From NCBI RefSeq assembly GCF_028283705.1, contig NZ_JAPWKD010000025.1, forward strand, positions 1 through 64,000: 64,000 nt of DNA, in the 5' to 3' direction. Source of the DNA: Pantoea sp. (GTDB lineage: Bacteria; Pseudomonadota; Gammaproteobacteria; Enterobacterales; Enterobacteriaceae). The notes below the pieces were generated by a model that was not told where the DNA came from, did not search any database, and saw only the letters and a program-made list of their open reading frames with translations. This document shows, one piece after another, positions 50,291 through 58,234 of this stretch. Within the stretch, counting starts at the first letter, position 1, and the number at the start of each line of letters is the position of its first letter. The translations under genes were made by a program, and so were the position numbers.

Positions 50291-51261
50291 TTTCACTGCC
50301 TTCCCGTTCACGTCATTTATGGCCATTGTGGCTGCTGGCGCTGGTTTTGCTGCTGGCAGGGGGATTGCTGTGGCAATTCTGGCCGCAGATTTTGCTGCAA
50401 AGTGTCATCTGGCAAAAAGTGCTGAACCGCGAAATGACGCAACTGCTACAGCAGGTGGCTGAACAGCCACATCAGGCCGGTTTTACCCTGATGTTATTCA
50501 GCCTCGCCTATGGCGTGTTGCACGCGCTGGGTCCGGGACACGGTAAAGTGGTGATCAGCACCTTTCTGGCGACTCATCCGGCACGCTTAAAAACCAGCAT
50601 GAAGCTGACGTTACTGGCGGCGCTGTTGCAGGGGGGCGTGGCAATCGGGCTGGTGACGGTGATGCTGGTAGTGCTACAGACATCCTCGCGTGAACTGCAT
50701 CTCGGCAGCTACTGGCTGGAGAAGGGCAGTTATCTGCTGGTGATGGCGCTGGGCGTGTGGGTTGGCTGGCGTGCGCTACGCTCGCTGTGGGCAGCGTTAA
50801 AGCCTGCGCCCCGTATGCAGATTCATGCCATCCGGCCACATCATCAGCATGATGAACATTGTGGGTGCGGCCATGCGCATCTGCCTTCTCCCGCGCAGAT
50901 GGAGCAGGCGGTGAGCGGCAAAACACAGGCATTGGTGGTGTTCTCGATGGGATTACGACCCTGTTCCGGTGCCATCATGATGCTGTTATTTGCCAAAGTG
51001 ATTAACGTTTATGCCTGGGGTGTGGCATCGGCTGTTGCGATGGCGATGGGCACCGCAGTCACCGTCTCGGCGATGGGCTTGCTGGTGCAGCGTTCGCGTA
51101 AACTGGCAGAAAAACTCGGCAGCGCCAGTCCGGCAGGTAGACAGGCGAAAGTCCTGATGCCGATGCTGGCATTGTTTGGCAGTGTGATTTTGCTGATGGC
51201 GGGTGCGGTGCTGTGGCAAAGCGCACAGCCAATGATGAGCAGTGGCCTGCGGCCGTTTTAA
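50281..51261 (+). CDS. NicO-family metal transporter (ZevB/RcnA-like)
   Basis: A 326-residue membrane protein with about seven hydrophobic helices. Family motifs are GVLHALGPGHGKVVISTFL and VVFSMGLRPCSGAIMMLLFA, shared with NicO/RcnA nickel-cobalt transporters. A cytoplasmic-type histidine-rich loop (RPHHQHDEHCGCGHAH, about residues 181-196) should bind metal. Homologues include nickel/cobalt exporters and H. influenzae ZevB. The coupling to zevA and the Zur-like site favour zinc, but Ni/Co cannot be excluded. Confidence 0.82.
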   Translation: MSLISLPSRSRHLWPLWLLALVLLLAGGLLWQFWPQILLQSVIWQKVLNREMTQLLQQVAEQPHQAGFTLMLFSLAYGVLHALGPGHGKVVISTFLATHPARLKTSMKLTLLAALLQGGVAIGLVTVMLVVLQTSSRELHLGSYWLEKGSYLLVMALGVWVGWRALRSLWAALKPAPRMQIHAIRPHHQHDEHCGCGHAHLPSPAQMEQAVSGKTQALVVFSMGLRPCSGAIMMLLFAKVINVYAWGVASAVAMAMGTAVTVSAMGLLVQRSRKLAEKLGSASPAGRQAKVLMPMLALFGSVILLMAGAVLWQSAQPMMSSGLRPF

Positions 51262-51262
51262 T

Positions 51263-51289
51263 GTCGCGGCGCGATACATTGCGCCGCAA
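51263..51289. repeat. REP-like palindrome between zevB and suhB
   Basis: GCGGCGC/GCGCCGC stem with an eight-base loop. The sequence GTCGCGGCGCGATACATTGC is closely related to the REP-like arm at 57046. It lies between convergent genes and has no T run. Confidence 0.6.
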
Positions 51290-51296
51290 CCAGAGA

Positions 51297-52100
51297 TTAA
51301 CGCTTCAGCGCTTCGCTCAGTTCTTCACGCATGTTGGAAAGCAGTGCTTTCACGACGCGCGGGTTACCGGCCACGATATTACCGGACATCAGGTAGCCAT
51401 GGCCGCCAGTGAAGTCAGTCACCAGACCGCCCGCTTCACGTACCAGCAGTTCACCGGCAGCGAAATCCCATGGCTTCAGGCCAATTTCGAAGTAGCCATC
51501 AACACGGCCTGCGGCTACGTAAGCCAGGTCCAGTGCGGCAGAACCGGTACGACGGAAGTCAGCGCACTGGGTGAACAGTTTACCCACCAGATTGATGTAG
51601 GTTTGGGCATGCTGCTTCAGTTTGAACGGGAAACCCGTCGCCAGAATGGTGCCATCCAGATCGCGAGCGGTGCTACCGCGCAGGCGGTAACCGTTCAGCT
51701 GCGCGCCCTGACCACGTACGGCGGTGAACAGTTCGTTGCGCATTGGATCGTAAACCACAGCAACTTCGGTGCGGCCTTTGATGCGCACAGCGATAGAAAC
51801 TGAGAAGTGGGGGAGGCGTTTGATAAAGTTAGTGGTGCCATCCAGCGGATCGATTACCCATTGAATGTCCTGATCGTCGCCCGCCAGTTCACCGCTTTCT
51901 TCGGTGATGATGGTGTGTTGCGGGTATGACTTGCGAATCACTTCGACAATCAGACGTTCTGCGTCGCGGTCAACATTGGTGACGAAATCGTTGCTGCCTT
52001 TCTGGCTGGCTTCGACAGCGTCCGGGGTTTCATAATTTTTTGCAATTAAATTTCCGGCCTTGCGCGCAGCGCGCACGGCGATGTTGAGCATCGGATGCAT
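51297..52100 (-). CDS. suhB: Inositol-1-monophosphatase SuhB
   Basis: SuhB is an inositol monophosphatase-family enzyme that also joins NusA/NusB/NusE complexes in rRNA antitermination. The 267-residue length equals E. coli. Metal-binding motifs are EESGE (about 67-71), DPLDGTTNF (about 84-92) and PWDFAAGELLVREAGG. It is divergent from trmJ. Confidence 0.97.
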   Translation of the reverse strand: MHPMLNIAVRAARKAGNLIAKNYETPDAVEASQKGSNDFVTNVDRDAERLIVEVIRKSYPQHTIITEESGELAGDDQDIQWVIDPLDGTTNFIKRLPHFSVSIAVRIKGRTEVAVVYDPMRNELFTAVRGQGAQLNGYRLRGSTARDLDGTILATGFPFKLKQHAQTYINLVGKLFTQCADFRRTGSAALDLAYVAAGRVDGYFEIGLKPWDFAAGELLVREAGGLVTDFTGGHGYLMSGNIVAGNPRVVKALLSNMREELSEALKR

Positions 52101-52219
52101 CGGTATCTCTCGCTGGATGTTAAAGAACAGGGAAAACGGCGCGGAGTATAGCAGCGCATTCGGTAAATGTCCTGCTTTTATGTTAGGATCGCGCCATCAT
52201 TTTCTTACCTGCTCCTATT

Positions 52220-52963
52220 ATGCTGCAAAATATCCGAATTGTACTGGTTGAAACCTCCCACACCGGCAACATGGGCTCGGTGGCCCGCGCTATGAAAACC
52301 ATGGGCCTGAGTAACCTTTACCTGGTCAACCCGCTGGTGAAGCCTGATTCTCAGGCAATCTCACTGGCTGCGGGTGCCAGCGACGTGATTGGTAATGCGC
52401 AAATTGTCGATACGCTGGATGAGGCCATCGCAGGTTGTAGTCTGGTGGTTGGCACCAGCGCACGTTCACGTTCGCTGCCGTGGCCGATGCTGGATTCGCG
52501 TGAATGCGGCATCAAAAGCGTCGAAGAGGGCCAGCAGGCACCGGTTGCGCTGGTGTTTGGTCGCGAGCGCGTTGGCCTGACCAACGAAGAACTGCAAAAG
52601 TGCCATTATCATGTGGCGATTCAGGCTAACCCGGAATACAGCTCGCTGAACCTGGCGATGGCGGTGCAGATCATCGCGTATGAAGTGCGCATGGCCTGGC
52701 TGGAAGAGCAGGAGAAGGCCACACCGAAGCCGCAGTTTGAAGAATCCCCTTATCCGCTGGTGGATGATCTGGAACGCTTCTACCAGCACATGGAACAGAT
52801 GATGCTGAACAGCGGCTTTATCCGTGAAGGCAATCCCGGCCAGGTGATGAGCAAGCTGCGTCGTCTTTATACCCGTGCGCGCCCGGAGCGTGATGAACTG
52901 AATATTCTGCGCGGTATGCTGGCGTCGTTCGAAAAACGTAAAGGTAGTGAGGGTAATAGTTGA
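52220..52963 (+). CDS. trmJ: tRNA (Cm32/Um32) methyltransferase TrmJ
   Basis: TrmJ is a SPOUT-class 2'-O-methyltransferase acting on position 32 of several tRNAs. The 247-residue protein shows the family motifs LVETSHTGNMGSVARAMKTMGL (N-terminal), LVFGRERVGLTNEEL and NPEYSSLNLAMAVQIIAYE (C-terminal knot). It lies immediately upstream of iscR, as in E. coli, and its stop codon lies within the first of three IscR-like boxes. Confidence 0.96.
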   Translation: MLQNIRIVLVETSHTGNMGSVARAMKTMGLSNLYLVNPLVKPDSQAISLAAGASDVIGNAQIVDTLDEAIAGCSLVVGTSARSRSLPWPMLDSRECGIKSVEEGQQAPVALVFGRERVGLTNEELQKCHYHVAIQANPEYSSLNLAMAVQIIAYEVRMAWLEEQEKATPKPQFEESPYPLVDDLERFYQHMEQMMLNSGFIREGNPGQVMSKLRRLYTRARPERDELNILRGMLASFEKRKGSEGNS

Positions 52964-53030
52964 GTAAATTGCTCAGTTAAATAGTTGAGCAAATTACTCG
53001 GTTAAATAGTTGACCAATTTACTCGGGAAT
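52956..53030 (+). promoter_or_regulatory. Three tandem IscR type-1-like boxes
   Basis: Three consecutive 25-bp units (52956-52980, 52981-53005, 53006-53030) each start ATAGTTGA and contain an inverted TGA...CTC/CTCGG arm. The third fits the type 1 consensus ATASYYGACTRWWWYAGTCRRSTAT at all but three positions. It also carries TTGACC, the -35 of the E. coli-type iscR promoter. The boxes abut without spacers. Confidence 0.85.
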
Positions 53031-53096
53031 GTCAGACTAGCGGCCATTCATCAGATACCCGCCGATAACCGACGGACGCTTACGAGGTTGTATGCT

Positions 53097-53594
53097 ATGA
53101 GACTGACATCCAAAGGACGTTATGCCGTTACCGCTATGCTGGACGTTGCCCTGCACTCGCACGAGGGGCCGGTGCCGCTGGCTGATATTTCTGAGCGTCA
53201 GGGCATTTCGTTGTCCTATCTGGAGCAGTTATTCTCGCGTCTGCGTAAGCATGGTCTGGTTGCCAGCGTGCGTGGTCCGGGCGGCGGTTATCTGTTAGGT
53301 AAAGATGCTGGCGCGATTGCCGTTGGCGCGGTGATCACCGCGGTTGACGAATCCGTTGATGCCACCAAATGCCAGGGTAAAGAAGGTTGCCAGGGTGGTG
53401 AACGTTGCCTGACTCACGTGCTGTGGCGTGACCTGAGTGAACGCATCAGCGAATTCCTCAACAACATCACGCTGGCGGAACTGGTTAACAATCAGGAAAT
53501 TCTTGATGTGGCCGATCGTCAGAATGCTATCGACAATCGTCGCTTCCAGAATCACCGCGTGCAGGAAACCATCAACGTTAATCTGCGTGCCTGA
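53097..53594 (+). CDS. iscR: Fe-S cluster-responsive regulator IscR
   Basis: IscR is a [2Fe-2S] Rrf2-family regulator that represses its own operon when cluster supply is adequate. Start ATG 53097 (MRLTSKGRYAVTAMLDVAL) gives 165 residues; the open frame continues upstream through the promoter. The winged helix is nearly identical to E. coli. The ligands CQGKEGCQGGERCLTH (three Cys and His) are intact, so it can still hold a cluster. The C-terminal tail is slightly longer than in E. coli (162 residues). Confidence 0.97.
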   Translation: MRLTSKGRYAVTAMLDVALHSHEGPVPLADISERQGISLSYLEQLFSRLRKHGLVASVRGPGGGYLLGKDAGAIAVGAVITAVDESVDATKCQGKEGCQGGERCLTHVLWRDLSERISEFLNNITLAELVNNQEILDVADRQNAIDNRRFQNHRVQETINVNLRA

Positions 53595-53604
53595 TCCTGC
53601 CTCC

Positions 53605-53638
53605 TTCGGCCTTTCCTGCTAACGCAGGGAGGGCCGAA
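53605..53638 (+). other. iscR-iscS intercistronic hairpin
   Basis: TTCGGCC pairs with GGCCGAA around an inner TCCTGC/GCAGGGA stem. In E. coli a structure here protects the iscR part of the transcript when RyhB triggers decay of the downstream message. There is no T run. Confidence 0.7.
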
Positions 53639-53683
53639 TCATGCTATAAAGTCGTATGATTTTTTATACGGAGCTTTAGCGCA

Positions 53684-54856
53684 ATGAAATTACCGATCTA
53701 CCTGGATTACGCGGCCACCACGCCAGCGGATCCGCGTGTTGCCACCAGAATGATGCAGTTCCTCACCCTGGATGGCACCTTCGGTAACCCCGCTTCCCGT
53801 TCTCACCGTTTTGGCTGGCAGGCTGAAGAAGCTGTCGATGTCGCTCGCAACCAGGTTGCCGAGCTGGTCAATGCCGATCCGCGTGAAATCGTTTTTACCT
53901 CCGGTGCCACCGAAGCTGACAACCTTGCGATCAAAGGCGCCGCCCTGTCGCATCAGGCGCGCGGCAAACATATCATCACCAGTCAGACCGAACATAAAGC
54001 GGTGCTCGACAGCTGCCATCAGCTGGAGCGCGAAGGCTTTGAGGTCACCTATCTGCAACCCGGTCACGATGGCATCGTCACGCCAGAAATGCTGGCTGCG
54101 GCGTTACGTGCTGACACCGTTCTGGTCTCGCTGATGCACGTCAACAACGAAACCGGTGTGATTCAGGATATCGCTGCACTCGGTGCCCTGTGCCGTGAGC
54201 ACGACATTCTGTTTCACGTTGATGCGACGCAAAGCGTCGGCAAACTGCCGATTGATGTCAGCACATTGCCGGTGGATTTGATGTCTTTCTCCGCGCACAA
54301 AATTTACGGTCCGAAAGGCATCGGCGCGCTCTGGGTTCGCCGTAAACCGCGTCTGCTGATTGATGCGCAGATGCATGGCGGTGGTCACGAGCGCGGCATG
54401 CGATCTGGTACCTTGCCGGTACATCAGATTGTTGGCATGGGCGAGGCCTATCGTATCGCGCGGGAAGAGATGGGCACGGAAGTTGCACGCCTTGCGGCGT
54501 TACGCCAGCGTTTGTGGCAGGGCATCAGCGCACTCAGCGATGTGACGCTGAATGGTTCCCTGGAGCAGGGCGCACCCAATATCCTCAATATCAGTTTTGC
54601 CCACGTTGAAGGTGAATCGCTGATTATGGCGCTGAAAGATCTGGCGCTGTCGTCCGGTTCTGCCTGTACCTCGGCCAGCCTCGAACCCTCTTATGTGCTG
54701 CGCGCCATGGGCGTTGAGCAGGAGCTGGCACACAGCTCGCTGCGTTTTTCGCTCGGACGCTTTACCACCGAAGAGGAAATTGATTACGCCATTGAGCTGG
54801 TCAACAAAGCGGTAACCCGTCTGCGGGCGTTAATGCCTGCGGCCAATACCCGCTAA
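53684..54856 (+). CDS. iscS: Cysteine desulfurase IscS with shortened C terminus
   Basis: IscS removes sulfur from cysteine and passes it to IscU, TusA, ThiI and others. The PLP lysine is in SAHKIYGPKGIGALWV, the PLP-stacking His in TEHKAVLDSC, and the catalytic loop Cys in SSGSACTSASLEPSYVLRAMG. At 390 residues it is 14 shorter than E. coli IscS: after FTTEEEIDYAIELVNKAVTRLR it ends ALMPAANTR, whereas E. coli has 23 more residues that form the IscU-docking tail. No iscU follows; pepB starts 69 bases later. The main role here is probably tRNA and cofactor thiolation. Confidence 0.95.
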   Translation: MKLPIYLDYAATTPADPRVATRMMQFLTLDGTFGNPASRSHRFGWQAEEAVDVARNQVAELVNADPREIVFTSGATEADNLAIKGAALSHQARGKHIITSQTEHKAVLDSCHQLEREGFEVTYLQPGHDGIVTPEMLAAALRADTVLVSLMHVNNETGVIQDIAALGALCREHDILFHVDATQSVGKLPIDVSTLPVDLMSFSAHKIYGPKGIGALWVRRKPRLLIDAQMHGGGHERGMRSGTLPVHQIVGMGEAYRIAREEMGTEVARLAALRQRLWQGISALSDVTLNGSLEQGAPNILNISFAHVEGESLIMALKDLALSSGSACTSASLEPSYVLRAMGVEQELAHSSLRFSLGRFTTEEEIDYAIELVNKAVTRLRALMPAANTR

Positions 54857-54925
54857 CTTTCTGTTAAACAGCATCATTCCGCTGGTCTGGCGGAAGGTGA
54901 TAACTCACGCATACGGAGCCACGCG

Positions 54926-56212
54926 ATGACAACACAACCAATGACAATTACGCTCAGCTCCCAGGCCGCCGATGCGCGCTGGGGTGACAAAGCGTTGCTG
55001 AGCAGCAATGACAGTGGCATGACCCTTCACCTCACCGGCACCGATGTGCTGCTGAGCATTCAGCGCGCGGCGCGCAAACTCGATGGCCAGGGCATTCGCC
55101 ATGTCGCCTTAAGCGGCGAAGGCTGGGATCTGGAAAAATGCTGGGCATTCTGGCAGGGCTACCGTGGTCCGAAGGGCACGCGTCAGGTGGAATGGCCCGC
55201 GCTGAGCGAGCATGAGCAGAGCGAATTTGATCGCCGCCTGAAGATTGTTGACTGGGTGCGCGACATCATCAACTTACCGGCAGAAGACCTCAGCCCGGAA
55301 CAGCTGGCACATGGCGCGATTGACCTGATCTCTGATGTGGGAGGCAATGCCGTAAGCTACCGCATTACCAAAGGTGAAGATCTGCGCGAGCAGGGCTACC
55401 TGGGTATCCATACCGTGGGCCGTGGTTCAACCCGCCCGCCGGTGCTGCTGGCACTGGATTACAATCCCGGTGGTGATGAAAATACCCCGGTATATGCCTG
55501 CCTGGTGGGTAAAGGCATCACCTTTGATACCGGTGGTTATAGCCTGAAGCAGAGCAGCTTTATGGACTCGATGAAGTCCGACATGGGCGGTGCTGCCACC
55601 GTCACAGGTGCACTGGCGCTGGCCATTTCCCGTGGGCTGAACAAACGCGTGAAGTTGTATCTGTGCTGTGCTGACAACATGGTCAGCGGCAATGCCTTCC
55701 GTCTGGGCGACATCATTCGTTACCGCAATGGCAAAACCGTTGAAGTGATGAACACCGATGCGGAAGGACGCCTGGTACTGGCCGATGGCCTGATCGACGC
55801 CAGCGCACAAAATCCTGAGTTGCTGATTGATGCGGCGACACTGACCGGAGCGGCGAAAACCGCGCTCGGCAATGATTACCATGCGCTGTTCACTTTTGAT
55901 GACGTGCTGGCTCAGTCGCTGCTGGGCAGTGCCGCCGGTGAAAACGAAGCGTTCTGGCGTCTGCCGCTGGCGGAATTCCACCGCAGCCATCTGCCGTCAA
56001 ACTTTGCCGATCTGAATAACATCGCCAGCCCGGCACACTCTGCGGGTGCCAGCAGTGCAGCGGCGTTCCTGTCGCATTTTGTCAGCAAATATCAGCAGGG
56101 CTGGCTGCATATCGACTGCTCAGCAACCTATCGCAAAAGCGCGGTGGAACAGTGGTCAGCTGGCGCAACCGGCCTCGGTGTGCGTACCATCGCGAATCTG
56201 TTGCTGAAATAA
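54926..56212 (+). CDS. pepB: Aminopeptidase B (PepB)
   Basis: PepB is an M17-family leucyl-type aminopeptidase. The 428-residue protein has the family signature NTDAEGRLVLADGL, the metal-binding lysine/aspartate segments (GKGITFDTGGYSLK, SDMGGAATVTGAL) and a C terminus SATYRKSAVEQWSAGATGLGVRTIANLLLK. In E. coli it is the last gene of the isc transcript, after iscX. Here it follows iscS directly, with ACGGAG as its own ribosome site. The 69-bp gap before it contains a small TTCCGC/GCGGAA hairpin but no remnant of an isc gene. Confidence 0.96.
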   Translation: MTTQPMTITLSSQAADARWGDKALLSSNDSGMTLHLTGTDVLLSIQRAARKLDGQGIRHVALSGEGWDLEKCWAFWQGYRGPKGTRQVEWPALSEHEQSEFDRRLKIVDWVRDIINLPAEDLSPEQLAHGAIDLISDVGGNAVSYRITKGEDLREQGYLGIHTVGRGSTRPPVLLALDYNPGGDENTPVYACLVGKGITFDTGGYSLKQSSFMDSMKSDMGGAATVTGALALAISRGLNKRVKLYLCCADNMVSGNAFRLGDIIRYRNGKTVEVMNTDAEGRLVLADGLIDASAQNPELLIDAATLTGAAKTALGNDYHALFTFDDVLAQSLLGSAAGENEAFWRLPLAEFHRSHLPSNFADLNNIASPAHSAGASSAAAFLSHFVSKYQQGWLHIDCSATYRKSAVEQWSAGATGLGVRTIANLLLK

Positions 56213-56264
56213 TCCTGATGACGGCAGGCGTAAACCTGCCGTCTTTTTTTGGAAAAACCAAACC

Positions 56265-57032
56265 ATGAGTAACCGTCTTGAAGAGGTGCTGAAGCTGGCG
56301 GCCACTGAGCCTGCGCACCGTCCGGAATTTTTTCAGCTGTTGCTGGAGGCTGATGTCTGGGTGCCGGGTGAAAGCAGCGCGCAGCAGTTCGATGCCACCA
56401 CACCGATTGATTTGCAGCACTGGGAAAAGGAAGAGGGCGGTAGCGTCATTCCGTTTTTCACGTCTGAACAGGCGATGAGTGAAGCGATCAAGGATGAACA
56501 GGCTTACCTGCGCTTGCCCGCGCGGACGTTGTTCGAAATGACGCTGGGCGAAACTCTGTTTCTCAACCCGAAGCTGCCGGTAGGGAAAGAGTTTTCAGCC
56601 GGTGAGATTGCCCATCTGCTGGGCGAAGAGGGTAGTGCACTTAGCCAGCAAACGGTGCTGGAAGGCGGCCATGCTTTGCTGCTGTCTGAAGTCGCTGAAC
56701 CACCCGCTCAGATGATCGACTCGCTGACGCAGTTGTTCGCTAAGTATAAACAGGTACGCCGCGCGTATATTGCCAGCATTCGTGAACAGGCGGGCGATGC
56801 ACCGAACCTGCTGATTGGCATTGAAGCGGATAGCGATATTGAACAGATTATTCAGGCGGCAGGCAGCGTGGCGACTGATACGCTGACGGATGATGCACCG
56901 ATTGATCTCTGTGAAGTGGTGAGCGGCGAGCATGGCGTGAGCCATTTCTTTACCGCCCATATCACACCTTTTTATGAACGTCGCTGGGGCAGTTTCCTGC
57001 GCGATTTCAAAGGCAGCCAGCGGATTATCTAA
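56265..57032 (+). CDS. sseB: Enhanced serine sensitivity protein SseB
   Basis: A 255-residue protein orthologous to E. coli SseB, named because its overexpression changes serine sensitivity; its biochemical role is not known. It has the two SseB domains: N-terminal VLKLAATEPAHRPEFFQLLLEADVWVPG and C-terminal LLIGIEADSDIEQIIQAAGSVATDTL. There is no signal peptide or membrane segment. It follows pepB by 52 bases and is convergent with sseA, with a REP-like element between. Confidence 0.9.
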   Translation: MSNRLEEVLKLAATEPAHRPEFFQLLLEADVWVPGESSAQQFDATTPIDLQHWEKEEGGSVIPFFTSEQAMSEAIKDEQAYLRLPARTLFEMTLGETLFLNPKLPVGKEFSAGEIAHLLGEEGSALSQQTVLEGGHALLLSEVAEPPAQMIDSLTQLFAKYKQVRRAYIASIREQAGDAPNLLIGIEADSDIEQIIQAAGSVATDTLTDDAPIDLCEVVSGEHGVSHFFTAHITPFYERRWGSFLRDFKGSQRII

Positions 57033-57045
57033 AACTGCACTGAAT

Positions 57046-57120
57046 CGTAGCGGCGCGATTTATCGCGCGTTGTTATTCCGGCGCTGTTGCCAAAGGCGCA
57101 TGATAAATCGCGCCGCTACG
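57046..57120. repeat. REP-like inverted repeat between sseB and sseA
   Basis: Arms CGTAGCGGCGCGATTTATC (57046-57064) and its inverted copy (57102-57120) match over 19 bases, separated by about 37 bases. The left arm is itself palindromic (GCGCGATTTATCGCGC). It fills the gap between convergent genes, the usual place for a REP pair. Related sequences occur at 30287 and 51263. Confidence 0.75.
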
Positions 57121-57124
57121 GTTA

Positions 57125-57967
57125 TTACTTCTCGATAGGGAGGTCGTCGCGGCTGCCCCATTCGCCCCAGGAGCCGTCATACAAGGCGACATTCCGCACG
57201 CCGAGCGACATCAGCGCCAGAATCACCACCACCGCCGTCACTCCCGAACCGCAGCTGGCAATCACCGGTTGATCCAGTTTCACGCCCGCTTTATCAAACT
57301 CGCTGCGCAGTTCAGCCGCAGGCTTGAGTGCGCCGTTAACCACCAGATTATTCCACGGCACGTTGAGGCTATTGGGGATATGCCCACGAAGCAGGCCGGG
57401 GCGGGGTTCATCCACTTCAGCGTTAAAGCGATTGGCCGCACGGGCATCGACAATCTGCGCTCCCCCTTCATGGCTTACCAGCAGTACATCGGTCAGACGT
57501 TTCACCTGGCTGGCGTCGTACTTCGCGTCAAATTCCCCTTCCGCCAGCGAAACCGGACCATTGGCAATGGTAAAGCCTGCCGCTTTCCAGCCCGCCAGGC
57601 CTCCCGCCAGAATTGACACATTAAGGCAGCCAAAAGCACGCAGCATCCACCATGCCCGGGGCGCGGAGAACAGGTTACCCTCGTCGTAGACCACCAGGTG
57701 CTTATCCTGGCTGACACCCAGCTCGCGCATCGCGACGGCAAAGGCTTCGGCACGCGGCATCATATGCGGGTAGGGGCTGGTGTGATCGGAAAGGGCTTCA
57801 ATATTAAAGAAGGGGGCATCAGGCAGATGGCCTGCCAGATACTCGGCCTGGATATCACGCACGGCTTCCTGACCAGGTGGCAGCATACGGGCATCCAGCA
57901 CCTGCAGGGTTTCCTCGGTGTAATGTTCATTTAACCAGTCAGCGGATACAAACAGGGGAGCTGTCAT
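57125..57967 (-). CDS. sseA: 3-mercaptopyruvate sulfurtransferase SseA
   Basis: SseA transfers sulfur from 3-mercaptopyruvate to thiol acceptors or cyanide. The 280-residue protein has two rhodanese domains. The N-terminal one is inactive, and the C-terminal one has the catalytic loop CGSGVTA (Cys239), whose sequence is the mercaptopyruvate type rather than the CRKGVT of thiosulfate sulfurtransferases. It is convergent with sseB, and about 270 bases separate it from divergent ndk. Confidence 0.95.
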   Translation of the reverse strand: MTAPLFVSADWLNEHYTEETLQVLDARMLPPGQEAVRDIQAEYLAGHLPDAPFFNIEALSDHTSPYPHMMPRAEAFAVAMRELGVSQDKHLVVYDEGNLFSAPRAWWMLRAFGCLNVSILAGGLAGWKAAGFTIANGPVSLAEGEFDAKYDASQVKRLTDVLLVSHEGGAQIVDARAANRFNAEVDEPRPGLLRGHIPNSLNVPWNNLVVNGALKPAAELRSEFDKAGVKLDQPVIASCGSGVTAVVVILALMSLGVRNVALYDGSWGEWGSRDDLPIEK

Positions 57968-58158
57968 AGCAACCTCTTCTCATCAATCAGGAAAGCCTTC
58001 AGTGTCCGGTAATGTGCAGGCTATCTCAAGGGCTGATAAGGCGAAAGTTGAAGATGGACATCAGGATATGGCACATTTTTAAACGGTCTGCCCCGACAGA
58101 AATCAATTATTTTCAATAATTCCTGCGATCGGCAATAGGCAACGCCCGGCGATGTCCC

Positions 58159-58164
58159 TATAAT
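58159..58164 (+). promoter_or_regulatory. ndk promoter -10 box
   Basis: Consensus TATAAT with a GC-rich CGCCCCG discriminator about 70 bases before ndk. The leader then contains a small CCGGG/CCCGG hairpin. Nothing else was recognised in the sseA-ndk gap. Confidence 0.55.
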
Positions 58165-58234
58165 CGCCCCGTTTTCTTACCGGGCAGGTTCCCGGTTTCT
58201 TCAGAATGGCTATGCCGTAAAAACAGAGGTCAAC

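Noticed and set aside
54857..54925. Possible remnant of iscU or iscX between iscS and pepB
   Set aside because: The 69 bp carry only the pepB ribosome site and a small palindrome; no translated frame resembles IscU, IscX or the other isc products.
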